From NCBI GenBank assembly GCA_902491395.1, contig CABUHO010000002.1:70526-134525 (forward strand): a stretch of 64,000 bases of DNA. Direction: 5' to 3'. Both the position numbers and the translations under genes were made by a program. This document shows, piece by piece, positions 24,368 through 32,899 of this stretch. The first letter of the stretch is position 1; every line of letters begins with the position of its first letter. A model generated the notes under the pieces. It was given only the letters and a program-made list of their open reading frames with translations. It searched no databases and was not told the origin of the DNA. The DNA comes from an uncultured Collinsella sp. Its GTDB lineage: Bacteria; Actinomycetota; Coriobacteriia; Coriobacteriales; Coriobacteriaceae.

Positions 24368-25711
24368 CTACTCGGCGAGAGCCTCCTGCTTGGCGATTGC
24401 CTTCTCGGAAATCTTCATAAAGGGCAGGTAGACGGCCATGCCAATGACAATCTCGAGAGCCTGCCACACGCCAGCGCGCCAGTCAAAGCCCGTAGCGAGC
24501 AGGGCATTGATGACGGGAGGCATAGTCCAGGGCACCTGGGCGATGCAGGGGCTGATGATGCCTGCGCAGGTAAGGCCATAGGTGATGCCGATGAACAGGT
24601 CGGGAAGAAGAACGAACGGAATCATGAGCGGCAGGTTGTACACGATGGGGTAACCGTAGATAACCGGCTCGTTGATGTTGAACAGGCCAGGCAGGATAGC
24701 CATCTTGGAAACGGTCTCGGATGCCTTGTTCTTGGAGAAAAGGAGCGTGTCGAGCAGAAGCATGAGGGTGCAGCCCGAGCCGCCGATGAGGGCGAAGCTG
24801 TTAACGATCTGCATGTTCATGTAGTGATCGGGCTGGATGGTGCCACCGGCGGCAAAGGTAGCCATGTTGTCGACGATGAGCATGGTCAGGATCGGCTCGA
24901 CGGTAGCGCCAGAGATGGTGGACTGGTGAATACCGACGCAGAACAGCAGGTTAGCAAGGGTGTAGATGAGGATAACAGCCCACGGACCGGCGTTCATGAT
25001 GCTCTTGAGCGGGTTGGAGATGCACGTGGAGATGATGGCGCACAGATCGGTGCCGGCGCACACGGCGAGCAGGGCTGCGGCAAGAGCGAAAATCGCGAGG
25101 TTGAGCAGCATCGGGATCATGACGTTGAAGGAGTTGGAGACCGCGGGAGGCACGCCCTCGCCCAGCTTAACCTTGAGCTTCTCGACGCCAGAAATCTTGA
25201 TGAAGAGCGAGACGGAGAGCAGGGCGATGATAATGGCCGAGAACAGACCATTAGTGCCAGTGTTGGCAGTCGAAAGGGCGCCCGTGACCTCGGCGGAGGT
25301 GATCTTGTCGGTGAGCAGCGGGCTCGTGGCGGCAAGCGTGGCGGTGATCTGCTGCGGCATCATGATGACGAAAGCAGAGATAGCGACGACCACGCAAGCG
25401 AGCGGGTTATCGAAACGCTTGTTCTTAGCGAGGCTGTAGCCAATCAATCCGGCCAAGATAATTGCAGAGACGTTGAGGGTACCCAGCGTAATCGCCGAAC
25501 CCCACGTCTGAAGGTTGGCAAGGCCCGCCGCATCGAGCGGGAACAGGGGGAACACGACGTTGTTAATAAGAACCGCGATACCCGCAAGGATATAGAGCGG
25601 CGTGATGGTCGCGAAGGCATCGCGCAGGGAACGCAGGTGAACCTGGTTTCCCACCTTCGCAGAGACCTCGGCAAACTTGTCGAGGAAGCTCTTTCCGTTG
25701 TCACTGGCCAT
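24368..25711 (-). CDS. PTS lactose/cellobiose-specific EIIC permease
   Basis: 447 residues with about ten membrane segments. LRDAFATITPLYILAG near the start, FCVGIHQSTISGAT and LFNINEPVIYGYPIVYN (the conserved NEP substrate motif) define the Lac/CelB EIIC family. It imports a beta-linked disaccharide and presents it for phosphorylation by EIIB. The adjacent phospho-beta-glucosidase points to cellobiose or another beta-glucoside. Only one permease and one of each soluble component are present, so the system looks complete. Confidence 0.92.
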   Translation of the reverse strand: MASDNGKSFLDKFAEVSAKVGNQVHLRSLRDAFATITPLYILAGIAVLINNVVFPLFPLDAAGLANLQTWGSAITLGTLNVSAIILAGLIGYSLAKNKRFDNPLACVVVAISAFVIMMPQQITATLAATSPLLTDKITSAEVTGALSTANTGTNGLFSAIIIALLSVSLFIKISGVEKLKVKLGEGVPPAVSNSFNVMIPMLLNLAIFALAAALLAVCAGTDLCAIISTCISNPLKSIMNAGPWAVILIYTLANLLFCVGIHQSTISGATVEPILTMLIVDNMATFAAGGTIQPDHYMNMQIVNSFALIGGSGCTLMLLLDTLLFSKNKASETVSKMAILPGLFNINEPVIYGYPIVYNLPLMIPFVLLPDLFIGITYGLTCAGIISPCIAQVPWTMPPVINALLATGFDWRAGVWQALEIVIGMAVYLPFMKISEKAIAKQEALAE

Positions 25712-25831
25712 GATTGCTCCTAACTTTCAAATCCGGCCTTTTCCTATGCGCACGGTGGCCTGTCGCCCTCTGCCACCAGATGTGCCATGTGTTTCGCGCG
25801 GCGGCGCGCGGTCTGGGCGTTCGCCCGGTCG

Positions 25832-27232
25832 CTAATCAACCACGTGGGTTGTGGCGACCTGTTTGAGCCAGGCCGCTGACTTCTTAAGGCGGCGCTTGTA
25901 GCCGTCCATAAGGTCGACCTCGACAAAACCGTAACGGTTCTTAAAGGCATTAGCCCAAGACCAGTTATCGATGACGGCCCAGTAATGGTATCCGCGGCAC
26001 TTGGCGCCCTCGGCAATTGCCTTGGCCACCCACTCCAGGTGCTGACGTACAAAGTCGACGCGGTAGTCATCCTGGATGGTTCCTTCGGCGTCACGGTTCT
26101 TGTATTCGTCCATGATGCCGATGCCGTTCTCGGAAACGAACCACTCAAGGTCGGGGTAGTTTTTAGCGCAGTCCATGCCAAAGTCGTAGAGGCCCTGCGG
26201 GTAGATCTCCCAGCCACGGCTCTCGTTCATAACGGCGTCGGGCCATACGTACTCGTCGGCAAAGTGCGGCAGGCCGTACTGGTCGACCTTGCTCGCCGGC
26301 GCCTGAACACGCGTGGGGTGGTAGTAGTTGCAGCCGAGCCAGTCGACAACACCCTGCTTGAGAATCTCTTGGTCGCCGGCACGGAACGGGAGCTTAACGC
26401 CGCCCTCGGCCAGGCTGTCGAGTACGTCGGCAGGAAGCTCGCCTTTGGTAATAAGGTCGAGCCACCAGCGATTGTTGATACCGCTGGTCATACGCACGGC
26501 CTCGAGGTCTGCCTCGTTGGGGTTCTCCTTGGTATAGACCGGGGTAAAGCAGTTGATCATGCCGATCTTGGCATCGGCGCGAATAGCGCCCTCGTCATAG
26601 GCCTTACGGTAGTTGGCCACGGCCAGCGCATGTGCCAGCGAGATGTGATACTGCACGGTGCGGGCGCGGCTAAAGTCGTGGAGCTGCGGGAACCACACGC
26701 CCTCCTGATAGCGCTGTTCGGGCTCGACGATGGGCTCGTTAAAGGTGAACCAGTGCTTAATCTCCTGGCCAAACTCGTGGAAGGCGACGTCGGCGTAATG
26801 CGCGTAAGCCTCGACGACCTCGCGGCTCTCCCAGCCGCCACGGTTAAAGAGGTAGGTGGGCATGTCAAAGTGGTACAAGTTGACAAACGGCTCCAAGCCG
26901 GCCTCGCGAGAGGCGCGGAACAGCTCGTGATACCACGCAGCACCCTCCTCGTTGAGGTTGCCGTCGGCATCGAGCAGACGGCTCCACTGGATGGAAGTGC
27001 GATAGGTATTCAGGCCCAAGTCCTTCAAAATGCGAAAGTCTTCCTGGTACTTGGCCATAAAGTCATTGCCGGCATAAGAGCCAACGCAGTTGTAGAACGA
27101 ACCCAGATCCTGGATGGACCAGGTGTCCCACAGGTTCTCGAGCTTGCCGCCCTGGTTCCACTGACCCTCAGTCTGTGGGCCGGACATAGCGGCGCCAAAG
27201 AAGAAGTCGCTGGGCAGCTGATACTGAGCCAT
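25832..27232 (-). CDS. 6-phospho-beta-glucosidase, glycoside hydrolase family 1
   Basis: 466 residues from ATG 27232. The N-terminus LPSDFFFGAAMSGPQTEG is typical GH1. The acid/base Glu is in WFTFNEPIVEP (about residue 170), and the nucleophile Glu in WFVSENGIGIMDEY (about residue 365). It should cleave the phosphorylated disaccharide brought in by the neighbouring PTS. The upstream frame to 27376 lacks a ribosome site and family match. First gene of the bgl-IIC-IIB-IIA run; probably repressed by the divergent GntR protein. Confidence 0.93.
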   Translation of the reverse strand: MAQYQLPSDFFFGAAMSGPQTEGQWNQGGKLENLWDTWSIQDLGSFYNCVGSYAGNDFMAKYQEDFRILKDLGLNTYRTSIQWSRLLDADGNLNEEGAAWYHELFRASREAGLEPFVNLYHFDMPTYLFNRGGWESREVVEAYAHYADVAFHEFGQEIKHWFTFNEPIVEPEQRYQEGVWFPQLHDFSRARTVQYHISLAHALAVANYRKAYDEGAIRADAKIGMINCFTPVYTKENPNEADLEAVRMTSGINNRWWLDLITKGELPADVLDSLAEGGVKLPFRAGDQEILKQGVVDWLGCNYYHPTRVQAPASKVDQYGLPHFADEYVWPDAVMNESRGWEIYPQGLYDFGMDCAKNYPDLEWFVSENGIGIMDEYKNRDAEGTIQDDYRVDFVRQHLEWVAKAIAEGAKCRGYHYWAVIDNWSWANAFKNRYGFVEVDLMDGYKRRLKKSAAWLKQVATTHVVD

Positions 27233-27265
27233 CAAAGTCCTCGCTTTCGTGTCTAGAGCTTTCGG

Positions 27266-27356
27266 TTGGAGACGGGTTTGCTTTGGCAGGTTATCCGGCC
27301 GCGGGCGCGCACCGGTTTTCCGGATATCCGACCCACCAAAACAAATCCGTCTCCAA
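27266..27356. repeat. 91-bp imperfect palindrome in the bgl-gntR divergent region, R4 copy 2
   Basis: Left TTGGAGACGGGTTTGCTTTG and right arms CAAAACAAATCCGTCTCCAA pair over ~35 bp with a few mismatches, closing on ATCCGG/CCGGAT. It shares TTTGGCAGGT with the repeat at 23377-23415. It lies 33 nt from the bgl start and is much too long for a simple operator. The rest of the 302-bp intergenic stretch is AT-rich and holds a TATACT at 27493-27498 before gntR. Confidence 0.75.
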
Positions 27357-27534
27357 ACAGCACAAGCAAACGCCAATGCATCTCGCTTGTTGTCTGTAAC
27401 AATAGCGCTCTAATTTTCTGTGTAAAGCGTCTTTTTCATTTTTCTTTATCGAACTTCTTTCATAAAAGCCATATGGATGCTTTTTAAGTAGGTATACTCT
27501 CTTTATATCGACGCAAATATGAAGGGAGGATTGC

Positions 27535-28254
27535 ATGATTCCCAAATACGAGGCGATAGCTGCAGATATCCGTCGAAGCATCGAGGACGGCTCCCTTAAG
27601 CCGGGCGACAAACTGCCCACCGTCGTAGAGTTTTGCGAGCTGTATAGCGTTTCCAAGATCACCGTCAAGCGCGCGATCGAGCAGATCACCGAGGAGGGCC
27701 TTATTACTAGCCGGCGCGGATCGGGCACCTACGTCAAGGACACGGCGGGGCTTCCCAGCCAGGTGTTTTTCCAAGGCAAAAACGACCGCGCCCAAGGCTT
27801 TTCGTACGAGCATCGCGGGGAGAAGGTGACCTCGGTGGTCTACGATTTCTCGATCGTCAATCCGCCGGCAGAGGTTGCGACCCAACTGGGAATGGCCGAA
27901 GACGACTTTGCCTATCACATCGTGCGCGTACGCGAGGTCGATGGTCAGCCCATCGTTATCGAGTACACCTATATGCCACTCGAGCTGATTCCGGGTCTTA
28001 AGAAAAAAGACCTGTACGCATCGATCTACAGCTTCATCCGCGAGCAGTGCGGACTCAAGATCTCGAGTTTCCACCGTACCATTCGCGCTGTCGCGGCAAC
28101 TGAAGAAGAGGCCGAGCGCCTGGATACAAAACCCGGCTCTCCCTTGCTCGAACTCAACCAGATTGGCTTCTTGGATAGCGGCACCGCGTTTGAATATTCT
28201 GTCTCGCACAACGTAGGCGACCGCTTTGAGCTGCACAACGTAACGCTGGCCTAG
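27535..28254 (+). CDS. GntR/HutC family transcriptional regulator
   Basis: 239 residues. The N-terminal winged helix (PKYEAIAADIRRSIEDGSL, LYSVSKITVKRAIEQI, RRGSGTYV) covers residues 1-70, followed by a UTRA ligand-binding domain to the end. Such regulators sense phosphorylated sugars and repress adjacent uptake operons. Its divergent position to the phospho-beta-glucosidase/PTS run makes that operon the likely target and 6-phospho-beta-glucoside the likely ligand. GGGAGG precedes the ATG. Confidence 0.92.
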   Translation: MIPKYEAIAADIRRSIEDGSLKPGDKLPTVVEFCELYSVSKITVKRAIEQITEEGLITSRRGSGTYVKDTAGLPSQVFFQGKNDRAQGFSYEHRGEKVTSVVYDFSIVNPPAEVATQLGMAEDDFAYHIVRVREVDGQPIVIEYTYMPLELIPGLKKKDLYASIYSFIREQCGLKISSFHRTIRAVAATEEEAERLDTKPGSPLLELNQIGFLDSGTAFEYSVSHNVGDRFELHNVTLA

Positions 28255-28326
28255 TTTTGTAATCCGGTGGGTGCTCGTTTTGAGCTGTCTTACGCGGCAC
28301 CCGCACAACCTTATGGGAGTATGCAC

Positions 28327-29259
28327 ATGTCCGATTTGATTAAACTCACGCCGATCTTCCACGAGAAGATCTGGGGCGGCCGCCAGCTGGAGACCGTGTT
28401 TGGCTACGACATTCCCGAGGGTCCCATCGGTGAGTGCTGGGCCATCTCGGCACACCCCAACGGCGACTGCCAGATCGCTGAGGGCCCGTACGTCGGTCAC
28501 ACGCTATCATGGCTGTGGGCCGAGCACCGCGAGCTCTTTGGCAACTGCGAGGGCAAGGAGTTCCCGCTGCTCATTAAGATTCTAGACGCCAAGGACGACC
28601 TTTCGATCCAGATCCACCCCAACGACGAGTACGCCGCCGAGCACGAGAACGGCAGCCTGGGCAAAACCGAGTGCTGGTATGTACTGGACTGCGAGCCCGG
28701 TGCCACGATCATCGTCGGCCAGCGCGCGCACGACCGCACCGAGGCTGCGCAGATGATCGAGGAGGGCCGTTGGAACGAGATGCTCAACGTGTTGCCGATC
28801 CACAAGGGCGACTTTTTCCAGATTGATTCCGGTACCGTGCACGCCATCAAGACCGGCACGCTCATTTTGGAGACGCAGCAGTCGAGCGACGTGACGTATC
28901 GCCTGTACGACTACGACCGCCCCGGCACCGATGGCAAGCTGCGTCCGCTGCACATTGAGCAGAGCCTCGACTGCATTGACTTTGATGTTCAGGCTCCGAC
29001 CGACGGCACGGTGACCGCGCCCGAGGTCGATGGCGTGACCGAGCTCGAGTCTAACTCCTGCTACACCGTCGATCGCGTGCGCGTCAACGGCAGCAAGACC
29101 TTGGAGCAGCGCTGGCCCTTCATGTGCCTGTCGGTCATCGACGGCGAGGGCACCGTGTGCGGCGAGCCCGTTCACAAGGGCAGCCACCTGCTGGCCCCGA
29201 GCACCGTGGACCAGATCGAACTAGAAGGCAAAATGGAACTGACCATCAGCCACCTCTAG
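28327..29259 (+). CDS. manA: Mannose-6-phosphate isomerase, class I
   Basis: 310 residues from ATG 28327 (GGGAG upstream). Zinc and substrate residues appear in LSIQIHPNDEYA, KTECWYV and DSGTVHAI; LIKILDAKDDLSIQ is the family signature. It interconverts mannose 6-phosphate and fructose 6-phosphate, joining the sugar-uptake genes nearby to glycolysis or cell-wall sugar supply. It lies 72 nt after the GntR gene on the same strand and ends at a strong hairpin. Confidence 0.93.
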   Translation: MSDLIKLTPIFHEKIWGGRQLETVFGYDIPEGPIGECWAISAHPNGDCQIAEGPYVGHTLSWLWAEHRELFGNCEGKEFPLLIKILDAKDDLSIQIHPNDEYAAEHENGSLGKTECWYVLDCEPGATIIVGQRAHDRTEAAQMIEEGRWNEMLNVLPIHKGDFFQIDSGTVHAIKTGTLILETQQSSDVTYRLYDYDRPGTDGKLRPLHIEQSLDCIDFDVQAPTDGTVTAPEVDGVTELESNSCYTVDRVRVNGSKTLEQRWPFMCLSVIDGEGTVCGEPVHKGSHLLAPSTVDQIELEGKMELTISHL

Positions 29260-29286
29260 GTCGCAACAACAACCAAAACGAAACAA

Positions 29287-29319
29287 GGGGCTCCCCCGCT
29301 CAAATACGGGGGAGCCCCT
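29287..29319 (+). terminator. Hairpin terminator after manA
   Basis: GGGGCTCCCCCG/CGGGGGAGCCCC, twelve pairs, 27 nt after the manA stop; a short T-rich stretch follows. Confidence 0.7.
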
Positions 29320-29336
29320 ACTCGTATCTATTTCTC

Positions 29337-29415
29337 AGCCCACCCGGCTCTCCAGACCAAAAAGCGAACGAGCAGAGCGACGTTCGCAAGCAACGTCACC
29401 TGAGGACCTGGGTGG
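29337..29415. other. Structured intergenic segment
   Basis: Outer stem GCCCACCC/GGGTGGGC encloses an inner GCGAAC/GTTCGC hairpin. It is the first of three folded blocks filling the 383-bp gap between manA and pcrA; no gene is present. Confidence 0.45.
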
Positions 29416-29432
29416 GCGTATAGGGCAACATC

Positions 29433-29507
29433 GGTCGCGAGTTCCGCACGAGCCGGAGAGCACTTAATGTGCTCTCCGTGCGAGCAGGACTGTCCGAGCA
29501 GGCGACC
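29433..29507. other. Structured intergenic element with GGTCGC/GCGACC outer stem
   Basis: Outer GGTCGC/GCGACC, then CGAGC-bounded inner stem GGAGAGCAC/GTGCTCTCC with a TTAA loop, then GGACTGTCC. The tail AGGCGACCAAAGCC and the CGAGC-hairpin-GCGAGC layout recur after tRNA-Leu at 53690-53818. Confidence 0.5.
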
Positions 29508-29541
29508 AAAGCCCCCGGCGCGCCCGCCTAGCCGGATGTAC

Positions 29542-29640
29542 GGGTTTTCCAGGTGCGGCAGATCGGCCTGAAAGAGGAGGGCATAGACCTTGAGGTCATG
29601 CCCGACGATTGAAGGCCGAGGTGCCGTGCCTGGGAAAGCC
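29542..29640 (-). ncRNA. Structured 3'-flanking RNA element, copy A (after pcrA)
   Basis: Outer stem of about 19 pairs (GGGTTTTCCAGGTGCGGCA with TGCCGTGCCTGGGAAAGCC), then P2 TCGGCCT/AGGCCGA, an internal loop GAAAGAGGA opposite GACGATTGA, and a closing hairpin GGGCAT-GACC/GGTC-ATGCCC. It ends 2 nt from the pcrA stop codon. The same plan recurs at 32785, 41235 and 61525, always just after a minus-strand stop, so I take the minus strand as the functional one. Confidence 0.6.
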
Positions 29641-29642
29641 GC

Positions 29643-32543
29643 CTAGGTCAGTTTCACTATAGGCGCAAAGCCCTTCATGAGCTTTTTGGTCTGGCCGGTC
29701 TTTTCGAATTGAACCTCGATCATGTCTCCAGCGACCGAGATCACGGTACCCGTGCCAAAGGTCTTGTGGCTCACGGTATCGCCCGCGGTAAAATCCTGCG
29801 ATGCGCTGGCGCGATCGACCTTGCGCTCCACCGTCGGCGACACCTTGGACGACGGCTTTTTAGCTCGCGGCGCGCCCGAGCCAAAGGTCGAGGCAACACG
29901 GCCGGCGTCGGGCGAGACCCCACGATGGCGCTCGGTCCCGTAGCTGCTGCCGCCAAAGAAGTCGTCAAAGCTCGATCCGCCGCGCGAACCGGAACCGCCG
30001 GTCGAGCGCGTATGCGAACCAAACACCTTGCCGCCATACATATCCGAGCCCATGCCCGAGCCAAAGGTGCCGTGACGGTCGCCGCGCTTCTCCCAGCCCG
30101 TGCCCTCAAAACCGGCAGAACCGATACCGCTAAACTCGATATCCTCAAACGGAATCTCGTTGAGGAAGCGCGAACGCGGGTTGGCAGAGGTCGAGCCGTA
30201 GGTGCGACGCGTGGCAGCATAGGTCAAGAACAAGCGTTTACGGGCGCGCGTGATGGCGACGTAGGCCAGGCGACGCTCCTCCTCGAGCTTGCCCGGATCA
30301 TCGCTGCCGCCAAAGTCGTGCACGTGCGGGAAGATGCCCTCCTCCATGCCGGCCACGAACACCGCCGGGAACTCCAGACCCTTGGCGGAGTGGATGGTCA
30401 TCATGGTAATGGCATGCGTCTCGCCGGCCAGGGAATCCAAGTCGGAGCGCAGGGCCAGCCACTCCATGAGTGCCGGCAGCGCCTTACAGGTGAGCGGACC
30501 GTAGGTGCGCTCAATCTCGTCGGCATGCACGGCACCCGCCGGTAGCTCTGTTGGCACGGCATACGCGTTGCCCGCGATGGCGGCGGCCAGGGCATCCTGC
30601 GGCGAGAGCGCCGGGGCGGCTAGGTTATCGAGCGGATTGGAACCTGCGGCGTCACGAGCGCCGACAAGTGCCTCAAACGAGGATGCCGGAGCGGACGGCC
30701 CCGGCTCGGGCGCGGGCGCACTCACCACGACGGGCTCGGACTCGGCGATGGACGGCACGTCGGCAACACCGGCCGCGCGCAGCTCTTCTAGACTCTCGAG
30801 CGTACCCTCGATATCCTCGTGCGTCTCCTCAAATTCGGCGGCGACGCCCAGGAATTCCTGGATGTTCTCGGCGCGGCTCTCGGACTCCATGGTGCCCTCG
30901 GCGCGAAACGCCTGCAGCAGCCCCGTCTTATCGACAATCATCTCGACGACATCCTTGAGCTCGCCGTCCATGCGACGGCCCTCGCGCACCAGCGACACAA
31001 AGCTCGACAGGCCGTTGCGCACCTTGGCACTAAACATGCCCGTCTCGGCTGTTGCGATCTCGCAGGCCTGGAAGAATGAGCAGCGGTTGTCGCGCGCCAG
31101 CTGCTCGATCTTTTGGATCGAGGTGGAGCCGATGCCGCGGCGCGGCGTGTTGATGACGCGCTTGACGCTCATCTCGTCGGCCGGGTTCACGATCATCTTG
31201 AGGTAGGCCATGACGTCGCGGATCTCGGCGCGGTCGAAGAATCGCGTGCCGCCGACGATCTTGTAGGGCACGCCCGCGCGCAGGAACATATCTTCGAGGA
31301 TACGCGACTGGGCGTTGGTGCGGTAGAACACGGCGATATCGTCGTAGCTCGTACCCTTGGCATGCAGCTTCTCGATCTCGCCGGCAATCCAGCGACCCTC
31401 GTCGCGCTCGTCGCTTGCCTGGAAAGCCTGGATCTTCTCGCCATCGCCCTCGGCCGTAAACAGGCGCTTGTCCTTGCGCTGCGAGTTGTGGCGAACAACG
31501 GCATTGGCGGCGCTCAGGATGTGACCCGTGGAGCGATAGTTCTGCTCCAGCTTGACGGTCTTGCAGTTTTTAAAGTCCTTCTCAAAGTCCAGGATATTGG
31601 TGATGTCGGCGCCACGCCAGCTATAAATGGACTGGTCGTCGTCGCCCACGACCATGAGGTTTTGGTACTTGGCGGCCAGCAGGTTGGCGATCTCGTACTG
31701 GACGTGGTTGGTGTCCTGATACTCGTCGACGCTAATGTAGCGGAAGCGCTCTTGGTACTTGTCGAGTACCTCGGGGCGGGTGCGCAGCAGCTCGAGCGCG
31801 CGCACGAGCAGGTCGTCAAAGTCCATCGCATTGGCGGCGCGCAAGCGGCGCTCCAGCTCCAGGTAGACCTGCGCGGCCTTTTTGTCGTTGGGGCTATCGG
31901 CGGACTTGAGCATGTCCTCGGGCCCGATCATGGCGTTTTTAGCAGAGCTGATCTTGCTGCGGATCATGTTGATGGGGAACTGCTTTTGCTCGATGCCGAG
32001 CGCCTGCATAATGTCGCGCACCATGCGCTTTGAGTCATCGTCATCGTAGATGGTGAACTGGCCGGTGTAGCCCAGCAGGTCGGCGTCCTCGCGCAGCATG
32101 CGCACGCACATGGCATGGAAGGTGCACACCCACATGCCACGGGTGCCGCTTGGGATGAGTGCCGCCAGACGCTCGCGCATCTCGGCAGCGGCCTTGTTGG
32201 TAAACGTAATGGCAAGAACCTGCCAAGGCTTAACACCCAGGTCGCCGAGCATATGGGCGATGCGGAAGGTCAGGACGCGGGTCTTGCCCGAGCCAGCACC
32301 GGCAAGGACCAGCAGCGGGCCCTCGGTGGTCAGGACCGCCTCGCGCTGGGCGGGATTAAGGCTGTCGATGTCGACGAGCGGCTTGGCAGGTTTGGGCGCC
32401 GGAGCCGGGGCGTCGTAGATGTCGAGCGGAACGAGCTCGGGCTCCGGCGCAGCGGGGGCGGTGTATGCATCGAGTGGCACGGGTTCCGGCGCAGGCGGCA
32501 CGGGTACCGCGGCGTTCTTTTCCCAGGGCAGGGGCTGGGTCAT
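29643..32543 (-). CDS. pcrA: ATP-dependent DNA helicase PcrA/UvrD
   Basis: 966 residues from ATG 32543 (AGGAG upstream). After a ~70-residue Pro/Ala-rich extension come the SF1A motifs: LNPAQREAV (Q), GAGSGKT (I), DEYQDTN (II), GDDDQSIYSWRGA (III), QNYRST (IV), TIHSAKGLEF (V), and VAITRARKRL (VI). The C-terminal tail is Gly/Ser-rich and ends in the PcrA/UvrD tudor-like domain that contacts RNA polymerase (DTVSHKTFGTGTVISV). It unwinds DNA 3'-5' in repair and plasmid/recombination control. An extra ~70-residue acidic/Pro insert lies before motif V. Longer than B. subtilis PcrA (739). Confidence 0.94.
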   Translation of the reverse strand: MTQPLPWEKNAAVPVPPAPEPVPLDAYTAPAAPEPELVPLDIYDAPAPAPKPAKPLVDIDSLNPAQREAVLTTEGPLLVLAGAGSGKTRVLTFRIAHMLGDLGVKPWQVLAITFTNKAAAEMRERLAALIPSGTRGMWVCTFHAMCVRMLREDADLLGYTGQFTIYDDDDSKRMVRDIMQALGIEQKQFPINMIRSKISSAKNAMIGPEDMLKSADSPNDKKAAQVYLELERRLRAANAMDFDDLLVRALELLRTRPEVLDKYQERFRYISVDEYQDTNHVQYEIANLLAAKYQNLMVVGDDDQSIYSWRGADITNILDFEKDFKNCKTVKLEQNYRSTGHILSAANAVVRHNSQRKDKRLFTAEGDGEKIQAFQASDERDEGRWIAGEIEKLHAKGTSYDDIAVFYRTNAQSRILEDMFLRAGVPYKIVGGTRFFDRAEIRDVMAYLKMIVNPADEMSVKRVINTPRRGIGSTSIQKIEQLARDNRCSFFQACEIATAETGMFSAKVRNGLSSFVSLVREGRRMDGELKDVVEMIVDKTGLLQAFRAEGTMESESRAENIQEFLGVAAEFEETHEDIEGTLESLEELRAAGVADVPSIAESEPVVVSAPAPEPGPSAPASSFEALVGARDAAGSNPLDNLAAPALSPQDALAAAIAGNAYAVPTELPAGAVHADEIERTYGPLTCKALPALMEWLALRSDLDSLAGETHAITMMTIHSAKGLEFPAVFVAGMEEGIFPHVHDFGGSDDPGKLEEERRLAYVAITRARKRLFLTYAATRRTYGSTSANPRSRFLNEIPFEDIEFSGIGSAGFEGTGWEKRGDRHGTFGSGMGSDMYGGKVFGSHTRSTGGSGSRGGSSFDDFFGGSSYGTERHRGVSPDAGRVASTFGSGAPRAKKPSSKVSPTVERKVDRASASQDFTAGDTVSHKTFGTGTVISVAGDMIEVQFEKTGQTKKLMKGFAPIVKLT

Positions 32544-32682
32544 GGGCGACTCCTCATCTGACGGACGGCGCGCCTGCGGGCAGCGCCATAGTTTGAGCCG
32601 TACCAGTATACCGAGCCGCGCGGACACCGACGCAAATCACACCACGACTCCGTGCGCCACCGTCAGGCCCGTCCCAGCGGAT

Positions 32683-32749
32683 TTGGCGCAATGGGGTCAG
32701 GTTAGTCTGCACCACGTTGGTGCAAAGAAATCTGACCCCATTGCGCCAA
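32683..32749. repeat. Palindromic repeat with nested hairpin, family R3 copy 2
   Basis: Perfect 18-bp arms TTGGCGCAATGGGGTCAG and CTGACCCCATTGCGCCAA enclose an inner perfect hairpin TGCACCACGTTGGTGCA. It shares the inner hairpin and the following AA-CTG-CCCC-TTGC block with 22315-22365. It lies between pcrA and uppP; the 356-bp gap also holds the element at 32785. Confidence 0.85.
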
Positions 32750-32784
32750 TCACGGAGCCACCGATGTCATGGCAACGGTAGCGA

Positions 32785-32884
32785 GCGGCGGCCAGAGCGA
32801 ACAAATTGGCATGAAAAGAGGACGGCATAGACCTTTTGGTCATGCCGCCCTCTTTGAATGACAAGTTGTCGCTCTGGCCGCCGC
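32785..32884 (-). ncRNA. Structured 3'-flanking RNA element, copy D (after uppP)
   Basis: Outer stem GCGGCGGCCAGAGCGA/TCGCTCTGGCCGCCGC (16 pairs), shorter P2, then a hairpin whose GGCATAGACC/GGTCATGCC part and flanking AAGAGGA match copy A. Here the internal-loop strands can pair as AAAGAGG/CCTCTTT, lengthening the central stem. It starts 15 nt past the uppP stop on the minus strand. Confidence 0.5.
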
Positions 32885-32899
32885 GCAGCGTCAACCAAG

